From an uncultured Pseudomonadota bacterium (GTDB taxonomy: Bacteria > Pseudomonadota > Gammaproteobacteria > Ga0077536): DNA of 42,556 nt. The stretch spans positions 1 to 42,556 of the forward strand of contig CACJXQ010000013.1 of NCBI GenBank assembly GCA_902597385.1, in the 5' to 3' direction. The first letter of the stretch is position 1, and each line of letters begins with the position of its first letter. Positions 15,532 through 23,786 of this stretch are shown in pieces. The notes beneath the pieces were generated by a model that did no database searches, had not been told where the DNA came from, and was given only the letters and a program-made list of their open reading frames with translations. The position numbers and the translations under genes are program-made.

Positions 15532-16293
15532 ATGACGCTTTCAAAGACTGGTCAAAATTTGGTACAAATAACTGATACCCATATATACGGTGACCCTGCT
15601 GCCCGATTAGCTGGTACAGACACTAGAAAGACATTCATTGAGGTGCTTGACTTGATTTGTTCAAGCCATAGTTCTTACCATTTGGTACTAACTGGGGATA
15701 TTAGTATGGATGGTAGCGAGGCCTCATATAGGTGGATTTTCGAACAACTGAAATCCCTAAACCAAACCTACTCTATTCTTCCTGGCAACCATGATTCAAT
15801 TGAACCCTGGGGTTCAATTTTCTCAGAAGTTAGCTCGGATTTTCCAACTTTCGCTTCGGTCGAACCTTGGAAGTTTGTCTATCTAAATACGCAAGTACAA
15901 AATGAAGAGTATGGTCAGGTTTGTTCTGAGTCCTTGAAGTTTTTACGTTCTCATACAACCGCTGAGGATGCGTCATTTTTAGTGATATTTATGCACCATC
16001 CTCCGTTTTCTGTGGGTTCCAAATGGATTGACAAGATAGGGCTCAAATCTGGCAGAGATGAATTTTTAAGGATTATTCAACATCCGAAAATTAAGCTAGT
16101 GGTTTCTGGTCATGTACATCAGGAATCACAAATTGAAATAGGCACGGTGAAATTGGTGACTAGTCCGTCGACTTGTGTTCAGTTTAAGCCATATTCTGAT
16201 GTTTTTGCGTTGGGCAATAGCAACCCCGGTTACCGTCTTATTACTTTGTGGGGAAACGGCGAATTTTCTACGGAAGTAGTCCGGCTAACTTGA
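15532..16293 (+). CDS. cpdA: Calcineurin-like metallophosphoesterase, 3',5'-cAMP phosphodiesterase CpdA-like
   Basis: A 253-residue class III cyclic-nucleotide phosphodiesterase-type protein. All metallophosphoesterase motifs are present: DTH at 15-17, GD at 55-56, GNHD at 85-88, MHHPPF at 154-159 and GHVH at 193-196. These give the two-metal site (usually Fe/Mn) that hydrolyses cAMP to AMP in CpdA. Length and the early QITDTHI strand fit CpdA rather than larger phosphatases. Expected cytoplasmic. Divergent from nrdA and convergent with tsaB (14 bp apart). The name is by motif and length; related enzymes of other specificity look similar. Confidence 0.85.
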   Translation: MTLSKTGQNLVQITDTHIYGDPAARLAGTDTRKTFIEVLDLICSSHSSYHLVLTGDISMDGSEASYRWIFEQLKSLNQTYSILPGNHDSIEPWGSIFSEVSSDFPTFASVEPWKFVYLNTQVQNEEYGQVCSESLKFLRSHTTAEDASFLVIFMHHPPFSVGSKWIDKIGLKSGRDEFLRIIQHPKIKLVVSGHVHQESQIEIGTVKLVTSPSTCVQFKPYSDVFALGNSNPGYRLITLWGNGEFSTEVVRLT

Positions 16294-16306
16294 GTTATTT
16301 AGAGCA

Positions 16307-16972
16307 TTAAATGTCTACGGGGTGCCTAAGATAAACTGGGCTTACTACATCTTCCTCAATTTTATTCTGCCCAATCTTGCGTTCTCCGATAGCCAGAATA
16401 TCCGAAATTTCCGTCTCATTCACACCTGTGTGCTCGAGAGGTAGAAATATCCTTTCGAGTTGATTTTCGTAATGATGCCAACCTTCTCCGGCCAGTACCC
16501 AAGGTCTGCCTAACGGAAGGGTGATTTTCGATGGAAAGGTGATTCTATCCGTTACGACAGTTTTTGACTGGTGAGTTTCTTTTTCAAAAACATAGGCTGC
16601 GAAGTAGATTTGTTTTCTTTTCGCATCAGTCGCTGTTGCAATATTGGAGCATCTGGATGTCCTTGCTGCCGTAGTGGCCAAGGCCTCTAAGGATGAAACT
16701 CCGATTAGACGCACTTTTAAGGCAGTTGCAATCGCTCGTCCAATAGTGGCGGTCAGTCTAACTCCCGTAAAGGAACCTGGTCCAATCGGTACAATTAAAC
16801 CTTGAATTTCTTTTCTCTTGACTCCCGTTGAATTTAGTAAATCGTCCAAAAGGGGGAAAACGACATCAAGTTGACGTTTTTCGGCTGGTGCGGAGCAACA
16901 AAAATTTTCTGAGTCTTTTCGTATTCCGAGCTTGCAGATGTCGGTTGTCGTATCCAGTGCGAGTATCGTCAT
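16307..16972 (-). CDS. tsaB: tRNA threonylcarbamoyladenosine biosynthesis protein TsaB
   Basis: TsaB (YeaZ) is the scaffold that binds TsaD and TsaE to make the universal t6A37 modification of ANN-decoding tRNAs. The 221-residue sequence starts MTILALDTTTDICKLGI, the ASKHA-fold opening strand, and has the typical middle segment GLIVPIGPGSFTGVRLTATIGRAIA followed by the VSSLEALA helix. Length is normal. It is divergent from lolC/E with only 67 bp between starts, so their promoters must be compact or overlapping. Confidence 0.95.
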   Translation of the reverse strand: MTILALDTTTDICKLGIRKDSENFCCSAPAEKRQLDVVFPLLDDLLNSTGVKRKEIQGLIVPIGPGSFTGVRLTATIGRAIATALKVRLIGVSSLEALATTAARTSRCSNIATATDAKRKQIYFAAYVFEKETHQSKTVVTDRITFPSKITLPLGRPWVLAGEGWHHYENQLERIFLPLEHTGVNETEISDILAIGERKIGQNKIEEDVVSPVYLRHPVDI

Positions 16973-17039
16973 TATTTGGGTCTCTTCGAAGTATTATAAC
17001 TGTAGGGTTTCCTTGTTTGAGTTTATAATCAGAGAATAC

Positions 17040-18281
17040 ATGAAAATATCAGGCCTATTATTTATTAGCATCCGATATATCTACGCAGGCGGAGGTGGAT
17101 ATATTAGTAGCGCGATGTCAATTATCAGTATTGTTGGAACCTGCCTCTCGATTGCTATTTTAATCTGTATTTTGTCCATTATGAATGGTTTTGAGGATGA
17201 ATTAAAATCTAGGATGCTTGGGCCAGGTGCACATTTGGATATTCTTATTAATCAAAAGTCAGAATCATTTGGGGAAAGTCTTCTATCTGCATTAAGAAAA
17301 GATAAAGAGGTGGCTCGGGCGGATTTAGTTTTGGAGGGAGATGCCCTTCTGAGTTTTGAGGGCCAGTTCCGGAGTGTAACTATCCGAGGTATGAAGACAG
17401 ATTTACAGTCACTCAAGCAGATTTTTTCGGAGCACCTAAAAAGTGGTTCAATTCAATCTTTTCAGAATAGCGGATATGGCATCTTAATAGGACATGAATT
17501 GGCAGATTACCTTGGGGCTAGCATTGGAGACTCAGTGACGTTGGTTTTGCCGCAACCTATTTTGTCTCCTGTAGGACTCATGACCAGGACAAAACGTTTC
17601 CATGTATCCGGAGTTTTTAAGTTTGATATGAATGCTCCTGATGCTAGCTTGGCTATTTCGCGCCATGCTACGGTGGGGGCTTTCTTTCCGCAACAGGCCC
17701 GCGACAATCTTATTTCCGTGAGACTATCAGAGCCAGAGGAGGCGTCTGGTTTTGCGGCGTCTTTGAAATCACAGTACGATGTAGGAGTGGTGAGCTGGAA
17801 AGAGAAACATCAGGCTTTATTCACTGCACTTCGAATCGAGAAAATAGTAATGTTTGGAATGTTACTGATGGCGGTTTTCATCGCGCTCCTCAATATGGCG
17901 TCAATACTATTGGTCAATGTGACCTCAAAGAGGAAAGAGATTGCTATTTTAGTGAGTTTCGGGCTCACTCAAAAGCAAGCGGCTCAGATCTTTTTCATAC
18001 AAGGTTTTGTGACCGGTTTGGTTGGAATAACACTGGGTGTCTTATTGGGGATTTTCCTTTCTATTAATTTAGAGATAATCGTCACTACGATGGAACGTAT
18101 TTTGGGCTTTCGTGTCCTTTCTCCAGATATATATTACGTAAGTGAGGTGCCATCCAAATTGTTAACCCAAGATATTGTGGCTGTGGGTATTATTTCTGTG
18201 ATTTCCGTTTTCTTCGCCGCGCTGTTACCGGCTACACTCTCGGTACGCTTGAGTAAAATAGGAGGCCTAGGTCGTGGTTAA
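17040..18281 (+). CDS. Lipoprotein-releasing ABC transporter permease (LolC/LolE family)
   Basis: A 413-residue inner-membrane permease of the LolCDE complex, which extracts outer-membrane lipoproteins and hands them to LolA. Four transmembrane segments are expected: one N-terminal (SAMSIISIVGTCLSIAILIC, after the characteristic RYIYAGGGGYIS), then a large periplasmic domain, then three near the C-terminus (from about residue 270). The segment NMASILLVNVTSKRKEIAIL is the family coupling-helix region. ATG 17040 is chosen because upstream in-frame starts would run into the divergent tsaB. Only one permease gene is present next to lolD, so the complex may be a homodimeric LolF-type arrangement; a second copy elsewhere cannot be excluded. 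Confidence 0.93.
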   Translation: MKISGLLFISIRYIYAGGGGYISSAMSIISIVGTCLSIAILICILSIMNGFEDELKSRMLGPGAHLDILINQKSESFGESLLSALRKDKEVARADLVLEGDALLSFEGQFRSVTIRGMKTDLQSLKQIFSEHLKSGSIQSFQNSGYGILIGHELADYLGASIGDSVTLVLPQPILSPVGLMTRTKRFHVSGVFKFDMNAPDASLAISRHATVGAFFPQQARDNLISVRLSEPEEASGFAASLKSQYDVGVVSWKEKHQALFTALRIEKIVMFGMLLMAVFIALLNMASILLVNVTSKRKEIAILVSFGLTQKQAAQIFFIQGFVTGLVGITLGVLLGIFLSINLEIIVTTMERILGFRVLSPDIYYVSEVPSKLLTQDIVAVGIISVISVFFAALLPATLSVRLSKIGGLGRG

Positions 18282-18954
18282 GGACTTGATTCAATGCGTT
18301 AATGTTCATCGACATTTTCCTGGGGCAGAAAAAGTATCTGTTTTGCGCGGTATAGATTTTTCTGTGAAAAAAGGAGACACAGTTTCTATAGAGGGAGCCT
18401 CGGGTTCAGGGAAGAGCACACTATTACTCCTATTGGCGGGACTGGACAATCCAAATGAGGGGCAAATTTTTTTATTTGGGCGGGTTAGGGAAGAAATAGC
18501 GGCTAGGGATATGCTGCGAATCCGCAATCGCCTAATAGGGGTGGTTTACCAACACCATCACTTACTCCCAGAATTTTCAATTGTCGAGAATGTTGCGATG
18601 CCATTATTAATCCGTGGTGTAGAGAAGAGAGAGGCGATGAAGAGCGCTAGGAGTGTGCTCGGTCGCGTTAATTTGGCTGATAGATACAATCATAGGCCGT
18701 CTCAGCTTTCTGGTGGGGAATGTCAAAGGGCGGCTATTGCGCGTGCATTAATCATAGAGCCAAAACTCATCTTGGCTGATGAGCCAACTGGTAATTTGGA
18801 TTCCTTCAATGCAGACATAATAAGTAAATTACTCTTAGAGTTATGTGAGGAGAGTGATACAGCCGTAGTAGTAGCTACTCACGATATGGCAATGTCGGCA
18901 AAAATGAATAGAAGATATACCCTTTCTCATGGTAGATTGGCCGTTAAGACTTGA
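18274..18954 (+). CDS. lolD: Lipoprotein-releasing ABC transporter ATPase LolD
   Basis: The 226-residue ATPase of the Lol exporter. It shows Walker A GASGSGKST at 41-49, the Q-loop region VVYQHHHLLPEF, the signature LSGGE at 145-149, Walker B LILADE at 165-170 followed by PTGNLD, and the switch His in ATHDM. HHLLPEF is typical of LolD within the MacB/LolD subfamily. GTG 18274 overlaps the end of the permease gene by 8 bp, so the two are translationally coupled. Its 3' end overlaps the convergent DUF2062 gene by 11 bp. Confidence 0.95.
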   Translation: MVKDLIQCVNVHRHFPGAEKVSVLRGIDFSVKKGDTVSIEGASGSGKSTLLLLLAGLDNPNEGQIFLFGRVREEIAARDMLRIRNRLIGVVYQHHHLLPEFSIVENVAMPLLIRGVEKREAMKSARSVLGRVNLADRYNHRPSQLSGGECQRAAIARALIIEPKLILADEPTGNLDSFNADIISKLLLELCEESDTAVVVATHDMAMSAKMNRRYTLSHGRLAVKT

Positions 18955-19486
18955 AGCCTTGTTGCTCTTTCTTTCTTTTTCTTGAATAGGTTACTTGAAC
19001 TCGCCAAAAATAGTTAACTAGTAAGTAAGTGCTGATTCCAGCGGCTGAACCACAAATAGCACATCCAGTGAATAACGGTATCCAAATATTTTCCATTAAG
19101 TTGGCCAAATCGGTGATGCTGTTGGAGGCGGTTATAATCTTCCAACTTTCAGTTCGATTTGTTACCCATTGGCCAACTCTCAAAGCGAAGAAAAATATGG
19201 GTGCTGCGGTGAGCGGATTGCTTAACCAGACCGCTCCCAGCGCGGCCGGAAGATTGACTCTTAAAATGATTGACAATGGCACACAGAGCAGCATTTGTAT
19301 TGGTAGGGGAACGAAGGCTAGTGTCACGCCCAAGCCTAGGCCGCCAGCCACATGTTTTCTGTTTAGTACCCAAATAGGTTGGAGGAAAAACCATTTTCCG
19401 AGCCACCCAAACTTTTTCTTTGCTAAAACTTCGAACTCTCTAAGATAGAGACGAAGTCGGTTTGGAGAGAGCATAATCCTTACCAC
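18944..19486 (-). CDS. DUF2062 membrane protein
   Basis: A 180-residue inner-membrane protein of the DUF2062 family. The family core is clear: WVLNRKHVAGGLGLGVTLAF, then VPLPIQMLLCVPLSIILRVNLPAA, then WLSNPLTAAPIFFFALRVG; a last hydrophobic segment (PLFTGCAICGSAAGISTYLLV) precedes a basic tail. GTG 19486 or ATG 19474 could be the start; ATG keeps the family N-terminus (LSPNRLRLYLR). In pseudomonads this gene commonly sits beside the lol genes and comEC, which matches the neighbourhood except that comEC is absent. Molecular role unknown. Confidence 0.9.
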   Translation of the reverse strand: MVRIMLSPNRLRLYLREFEVLAKKKFGWLGKWFFLQPIWVLNRKHVAGGLGLGVTLAFVPLPIQMLLCVPLSIILRVNLPAALGAVWLSNPLTAAPIFFFALRVGQWVTNRTESWKIITASNSITDLANLMENIWIPLFTGCAICGSAAGISTYLLVNYFWRVQVTYSRKRKKEQQGFKS

Positions 19487-19680
19487 TTAAATTGCTATTC
19501 TGAGGCGATTCAGCAGTTCTCGATTAGCCTCATTAAAAGAGTTTTCTCCGTCATAAAACAGTTATTTCGATATTGACACTACTACGTTATCATATAAAGG
19601 CTAGGATATTTAAATAGGAGTGCATTAGTTGTTTGGCGATTTCTCGACTTTTTTTGAATTATCATGCTGGATAATCCGTC

Positions 19681-20295
19681 GTGCTTGAGTATTTGAGTAT
19701 GGGCGGATGGATGATGGTTCCCTTATTTCTATGCTCAGTTATCGCGACGGCAATTGTGTTAGAGCGGTTTTGGACTTTGAGGCAGGACAAAGTTGCGCCT
19801 AGGAGCTTATTGAATGATCTGCTGGTGGTTTCACGAGAGAATCTTGTTGATGAAGCTTTTCTCAAAAGGGTTGAAGTGAGTTCGCCCCTTGGCGCGGTTT
19901 TAGCCTCTTGCATGGCAAACTCTCAGCGTCCGCGAGATGAAGTTAAAGAAATTGTGGAGGGAGTGGGGCGACATGTGGCCTTTAATTTGGCAAGCTATTT
20001 AAATATCCTTGGTACTATCGCCTCAGTTGCGCCTCTTTTAGGACTATTAGGTACTGTTTTGGGCATGATTGAGGTGTTTGCTGTAATTACGGTTAGTGGC
20101 ATTGGGCAAGCGGGTGAACTGGCCGGAGGTATTTCTCAAGCATTAGTAAGTACAGCTACTGGGTTGGTTGTGGCAATACCCACATTGATGTTTTACCGTT
20201 ATTTTCAAGGTAGAGTCGAAACGCTCGTGATCTCTATGGAAAAAGAGACTATGAGGCTTCTGGAGTTTTTACAAGAGGGACAACAGCAGGGCTAG
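19681..20295 (+). CDS. exbB: MotA/TolQ/ExbB-family proton channel protein
   Basis: A 204-residue inner-membrane protein with the three-helix ExbB/TolQ topology: helix 1 MVPLFLCSVIATAIVLERFW after the GGWMM motif, and helices 2 and 3 in the conserved block IASVAPLLGLLGTVLGMIEVF and ALVSTATGLVVAIPTLMFYR. With ExbD it forms a proton-driven stator. GTG 19681 is the only reasonable start, since a TAA lies in frame at 19672. In related genomes this exbBD pair lies between comEC and lpxK and is not linked to tonB, so its energised partner is uncertain. Upstream TTGACA at 19573-19578 and TATAAA at 19593-19598 have a too-short 14-bp spacer, so I do not call that promoter. Confidence 0.92.
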   Translation: MLEYLSMGGWMMVPLFLCSVIATAIVLERFWTLRQDKVAPRSLLNDLLVVSRENLVDEAFLKRVEVSSPLGAVLASCMANSQRPRDEVKEIVEGVGRHVAFNLASYLNILGTIASVAPLLGLLGTVLGMIEVFAVITVSGIGQAGELAGGISQALVSTATGLVVAIPTLMFYRYFQGRVETLVISMEKETMRLLEFLQEGQQQG

Positions 20296-20313
20296 CAGAA
20301 ATGGTGAAGGAAC

Positions 20314-20736
20314 TTGAGATTCGGACATAACAAGAATAAAGAGACAGAAATAAACCTCACACCATTAATAGACGTCGTTTTTCTACTATTAGTCTTTTTT
20401 ATGGTTTCTACCAAGTTTGTTTCGGATAACTCTTTTAATGTCGACTTACCTTTAGCCGTAGAGGGGGATGGTTCTAGCCAACAAAACTTGTTGGTGGTCT
20501 CGGTTTCGTCTGAAGGACGGTTAAGTTTGAATGGTAAAAAAGTTATAGATTCCAGTAAAAAAGATCTAGGGAAAGCCTTAAAGGATGCTTGTCTTGTTTC
20601 AGTTGAGGACTGCGCTATTAGTTTAAATGCAGATGGTGCAGTAGATTATCAGCGGATAGTTGACATAATGGACGTAGCGCGCCTTTCCGGTATTCGTAAA
20701 GTTGAACTAGCTACTAAAACGATGGCCCAAGATTAA
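20314..20736 (+). CDS. exbD: ExbD/TolR-family protein
   Basis: A 140-residue partner of ExbB. The N-terminal cytoplasmic stretch leads into the ExbD motif EINLTPLIDVVFLLLVFFMV, in which the Asp of LIDVVF is the proton-carrying residue of the single transmembrane helix, followed by a periplasmic domain of about 100 residues. The start is TTG 20314, supported by GAAGGA a few bases upstream; an ATG at 20301 is out of frame. It follows exbB by 18 bp and precedes lpxK by 12 bp, so the genes form one operon. Confidence 0.92.
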   Translation: MRFGHNKNKETEINLTPLIDVVFLLLVFFMVSTKFVSDNSFNVDLPLAVEGDGSSQQNLLVVSVSSEGRLSLNGKKVIDSSKKDLGKALKDACLVSVEDCAISLNADGAVDYQRIVDIMDVARLSGIRKVELATKTMAQD

Positions 20737-20748
20737 CTGGCTTTATCT

Positions 20749-21816
20749 GTGAAAAATATAATTTGGATTTGGTTTTCCCGAAAGCTTAACTCGATTTGGT
20801 ACTCTCAAAGCATTTTGTCCTGGCTTTTGCTACCAATAAGTTATTGTTTCTGGATACTAACTAAGTTACTCAAATTGGGTTATAGGTTCGGAATTTTCGG
20901 GGTTTATCATGCGCCTGTGCCGGTGGTGGTGGTTGGTAATATTACTGTCGGTGGGACGGGTAAGACCCCTCTGGTAGTTTGGTTAGCCCAACTTTTGGAA
21001 GAAAACGGCTGGCGTCCAGGGGTGGTTTGCAGTGGCTACGGAGGGTATTCGAAGAAATGGCCGATACGGGTGTCGCCGGAGACAAGGCTGGAAGCTATTG
21101 GGGACGAGGCATTGCTTCTGTTTGAGAAAGTCTTGTGTCCAGTAGTCGCAGGTCCTCGGCGCAGTGAATGCGTAGAGATGCTGGTAAACAAATATTCTGT
21201 AGATGTAGTCGTGTCGGACGATGGATTGCAGCATTATGCCCTTGAGAGAGACATTGAAATAGCAGTAATCGATGGATCAAGACGGTTTGGAAATACGAGG
21301 TTGTTGCCTGCAGGTCCGCTCAGAGAGAGTAAAAAAAGATTAAATAATGTAGATTTTACCGTCGTTAAAGGTTGCTTTTCTGGGAATGAAATAGGAATGC
21401 TTTTCGAGCCTGCCAATTTAGCTAATCTCCTAAATCCGTGTAATCAGGCAACATTGGAGTCCTTTAAAGGGATGGCTGTAAACGCGGTTGCCGGGGTCGG
21501 TAATAATGAAAGCTTTTTCAAACTATTGCTCGAGAGAGGGATAAAGTGCATACCAAGAGAGTTTCCAGACCATTATATTTACTCTGCAAGTGACTTAGAT
21601 TTTTCTGATAACCTACCAGTAATTATGACCGAGAAAGATGCGGTAAAGTGTAAAGCCTTTGCCAAGGAGGATTGGTGGTCCCTAAGTATTAGGGCGGCTC
21701 TCCCAGACGAATTTGAGGTACAGTTTTTAAAAAAACTCTCGAGGTATAGGAATGAACAAAAAACTTCTAGAACTACTGGTATGTCCAGTAACAAAAGGGC
21801 AGCTTCATTACGATAA
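20749..21816 (+). CDS. lpxK: Tetraacyldisaccharide 4'-kinase
   Basis: LpxK phosphorylates the 4' position of the lipid A disaccharide precursor at the inner membrane, using ATP. The 355-residue protein has a hydrophobic N-terminal helix ([17 protein letters not shown]), the P-loop [11 protein letters not shown] at 63-73, and the downstream motifs [20 protein letters not shown] and [10 protein letters not shown] typical of LpxK. GTG 20749 follows exbD closely. The last 65 bp overlap the trm112-like gene in another frame, a longer overlap than usual, so the extreme C-terminus of LpxK is a non-conserved tail. Confidence 0.95.
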   Translation: MKNIIWIWFSRKLNSIWYSQSILSWLLLPISYCFWILTKLLKLGYRFGIFGVYHAPVPVVVVGNITVGGTGKTPLVVWLAQLLEENGWRPGVVCSGYGGYSKKWPIRVSPETRLEAIGDEALLLFEKVLCPVVAGPRRSECVEMLVNKYSVDVVVSDDGLQHYALERDIEIAVIDGSRRFGNTRLLPAGPLRESKKRLNNVDFTVVKGCFSGNEIGMLFEPANLANLLNPCNQATLESFKGMAVNAVAGVGNNESFFKLLLERGIKCIPREFPDHYIYSASDLDFSDNLPVIMTEKDAVKCKAFAKEDWWSLSIRAALPDEFEVQFLKKLSRYRNEQKTSRTTGMSSNKRAASLR

Positions 21817-21943
21817 GCATAACCAAGAGCTGTTATCTGCTACAGCTAAATTGGCATACCCTATAAGGGATGGAATTCCGATAATGCTTGAAACGGAAGC
21901 GAGAGAAATAACTGATGAAGAGATAGAGCGGTTTAAATCTTGA
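21752..21943 (+). CDS. Trm112/YcaR family protein
   Basis: A 63-residue protein of the Trm112/UPF0434 (YcaR) family, usually lying between lpxK and kdsB as here. The family opening ([14 protein letters not shown]) and closing ([20 protein letters not shown]) are conserved. The first CxxC of zinc-binding members is CPVT here and the second pair is also missing, so zinc is probably not bound; such versions are common in proteobacteria. The start ATG 21752 fits the family N-terminus and places the gene 65 bp inside lpxK. In eukaryotes and archaea Trm112 activates methyltransferases; the bacterial role is unclear. Confidence 0.92.
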   Translation: MNKKLLELLVCPVTKGQLHYDKHNQELLSATAKLAYPIRDGIPIMLETEAREITDEEIERFKS

Positions 21944-22677
21944 GTTTTACAATATGCATACCTGCTCGTTACGGTTCACAACGTTTGCCGGGAAAACCAC
22001 TATTGAAAATCGGGGAAAAAACAATTATCCATCGTGTATACGAAAAATGCATGCAAACGTCAGCGGAGAGAATTCTAGTTGCAACAGATGATTTGAGGAT
22101 ATTAGAGGAAGTTGAATCATTCGGAGGCCAAGCCTGCTTGACTAAAACTCGAATAAACTCCGGCTCGGAAAGAGTTGCTGCTGCCATGGAAAAGATTGGG
22201 CTCCCTGATGAGACGATTTTAGTTAATGTGCAAGGAGACGAGCCTTTTGTGTCCCCAAAAGTGATTGAACAGATAGCATCTGGTGTTTGCCATCAAAAAG
22301 AGTCAGTTAATACAGCGTGTGAGGTCATCGATATCGCTAGTAGTTTGAATCCCAACATCGTCAAAGTTGTTCGAGATTGTCAAAAAAAAGCCCTATATTT
22401 TAGTCGTTCCAGAATCCCTTGGATTTCCCCGGATGAGCAGCTGAGCGCCCCTATTAGATTTCTAAAGCATATTGGTATTTATGGCTATTCGCTAGGTTTG
22501 TTGAAGGATTTTGTTGCCTCAAAGAGGTCTTTAGCAGAACAATCCGAGCGTCTGGAACAGCTTCGTTTTTTGCATTTTGGGGTTCCAGTAGTAGCTCACG
22601 ATGCGGTCGAGGTTTGTGGTATTGGAATAGATACGTTGGAAGACTATCAAGAAGCTTGTGCTAAATTTGAAAAATGA
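21940..22677 (+). CDS. kdsB: 3-deoxy-manno-octulosonate cytidylyltransferase
   Basis: KdsB activates Kdo with CTP to CMP-Kdo for the LPS inner core. The 245-residue sequence has the nucleotidyltransferase opening [19 protein letters not shown], then VATDD, the substrate motif [10 protein letters not shown] (SGTER/SGSER type), VNVQGDEPF with the metal-binding Asp, FSRSRIPW and KHIGIYGYS. The start is TTG 21940, overlapping the trm112 stop by 4 bp (TTGA), so the pair is translationally coupled. Last gene of the exbB-exbD-lpxK-trm112-kdsB operon. It is convergent with infA. Confidence 0.96.
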   Translation: MSFTICIPARYGSQRLPGKPLLKIGEKTIIHRVYEKCMQTSAERILVATDDLRILEEVESFGGQACLTKTRINSGSERVAAAMEKIGLPDETILVNVQGDEPFVSPKVIEQIASGVCHQKESVNTACEVIDIASSLNPNIVKVVRDCQKKALYFSRSRIPWISPDEQLSAPIRFLKHIGIYGYSLGLLKDFVASKRSLAEQSERLEQLRFLHFGVPVVAHDAVEVCGIGIDTLEDYQEACAKFEK

Positions 22678-22707
22678 TTAGCAGAATGTTTTTCCGTTGG
22701 TATTATC

Positions 22708-22926
22708 TCATCTGGCGCGATAAGTTATTCTGCCCTTAGAGAGATCGTAAGGCGTAAGCTCGACGGTCACCTCGTCACCTGTGAGAATGCGTATATAGTT
22801 TTTGCGCATTTTCCCGGATATGTGTGCAGTGATAATATGCCCATTTTCAAGTTCTACCCTGAACATTGTGTTGGGTAAAGTCTCAACAATTTTACCTTGC
22901 ATTTCGATATGTTCTTCTTTTGCCAT
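22708..22926 (-). CDS. infA: Translation initiation factor IF-1
   Basis: The 72-residue OB-fold initiation factor that occupies the 30S A site. The sequence is canonical: [39 protein letters not shown], then [19 protein letters not shown] and the ending GRITYRAR. It lies upstream of nothing else on its strand here and about 105 bp downstream of aat, an arrangement related to the gammaproteobacterial infA-aat-ate neighbourhood, although orientation and missing neighbours show rearrangement. Confidence 0.98.
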   Translation of the reverse strand: MAKEEHIEMQGKIVETLPNTMFRVELENGHIITAHISGKMRKNYIRILTGDEVTVELTPYDLSKGRITYRAR

Positions 22927-23030
22927 TATTAGAGAAACCTTGTTTTATTTAAAGCCCAACATTGTGCCTGAAACTTCGTTCACGGGCAAAGAGGACCAAA
23001 ACTCCAGACCGTCTCAATAAACAACTATTT

Positions 23031-23750
23031 TCAATGGCTGTTCCACGCGCCTGGCGCTGGAGGTTTATCAACATTCTGAGAAATTATTTTTTCAAACTGC
23101 TTCCTCTCAACCAACTTAGCACCTAAGCGATTCAAATGTGGGGAGGGGATTTGGCAATCAATAACTAAGTATCCCCAGGCATGTAATTTGGTACATAAAT
23201 CGACCAGAGCGACCTTAGACGCATCGGCCTCCTTGGAAAACATGGATTCCCCGTAGAATACCCTTCCTACACTTACTCCATAGAGTCCCCCACAAAGTTC
23301 CCCATTTTGCCAGCATTCAACCGAGTGCGCATGCCCAAGTGTGTGCAGTTCAGTGTACGCGTCAATCATAGTAGATGTAATCCAAGATTTCCCAGCTCTG
23401 TCCCCGCTAGTAGAGCAGTTTTGCATGATTAGCTTGAAACACTTGTCGTAAGAGAGGTCGAAGGTGTTTTTATTTATGGTTTTTTTGAGGCTTTTACTTA
23501 TCCTAATTTCGTGAGGCCTTATCACTGGTCTGACCTTGGGGCTCCACCACATTATTGGGTTTTCCTCTGAATACCAGGGGAAAATCCCTAGTTTGTAGGC
23601 TTCTAGCAGGTTTTTAACATCGAGTTTCCCACCTATTGCGAGCAGTCCATCGGGTTCACTGAGTGCCTTGTCGGTGGGTGGGAAAGACGAGGTGAATGCT
23701 TGCTCTCTGACGCAGTAAAAACTATTTCTGGTTTCTTTTGCATCATTCAC
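23031..23750 (-). CDS. aat: Leucyl/phenylalanyl-tRNA--protein transferase
   Basis: Aat adds Leu or Phe to proteins with N-terminal Arg or Lys, creating N-degrons for ClpS-ClpAP. The 239-residue protein has the conserved LLAIGGKLDVKNLLEAYKLGIFPW, WWSPKVRPVI, the AHSVECW and GGLYGVSVGRVFYGESMFS core with the ASKVAL helix, and IDCQIPSPHLNRLGA. Length is normal. In pseudomonads aat is followed by ate and lies near infA, clpA and clpS; none of clpS, clpA or ate is in this window. It is 36 bp downstream of the FemAB-like gene on the same strand. Confidence 0.97.
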   Translation of the reverse strand: MNDAKETRNSFYCVREQAFTSSFPPTDKALSEPDGLLAIGGKLDVKNLLEAYKLGIFPWYSEENPIMWWSPKVRPVIRPHEIRISKSLKKTINKNTFDLSYDKCFKLIMQNCSTSGDRAGKSWITSTMIDAYTELHTLGHAHSVECWQNGELCGGLYGVSVGRVFYGESMFSKEADASKVALVDLCTKLHAWGYLVIDCQIPSPHLNRLGAKLVERKQFEKIISQNVDKPPAPGAWNSH

Positions 23751-23786
23751 CTTGCGTTGCCTTTGGTATGTTAATTGAGAATCGGG

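Noticed and set aside
19573-19598. Promoter for exbB from TTGACA and TATAAA
   Set aside because: The spacer is 14 bp, too short for a normal sigma70 promoter.
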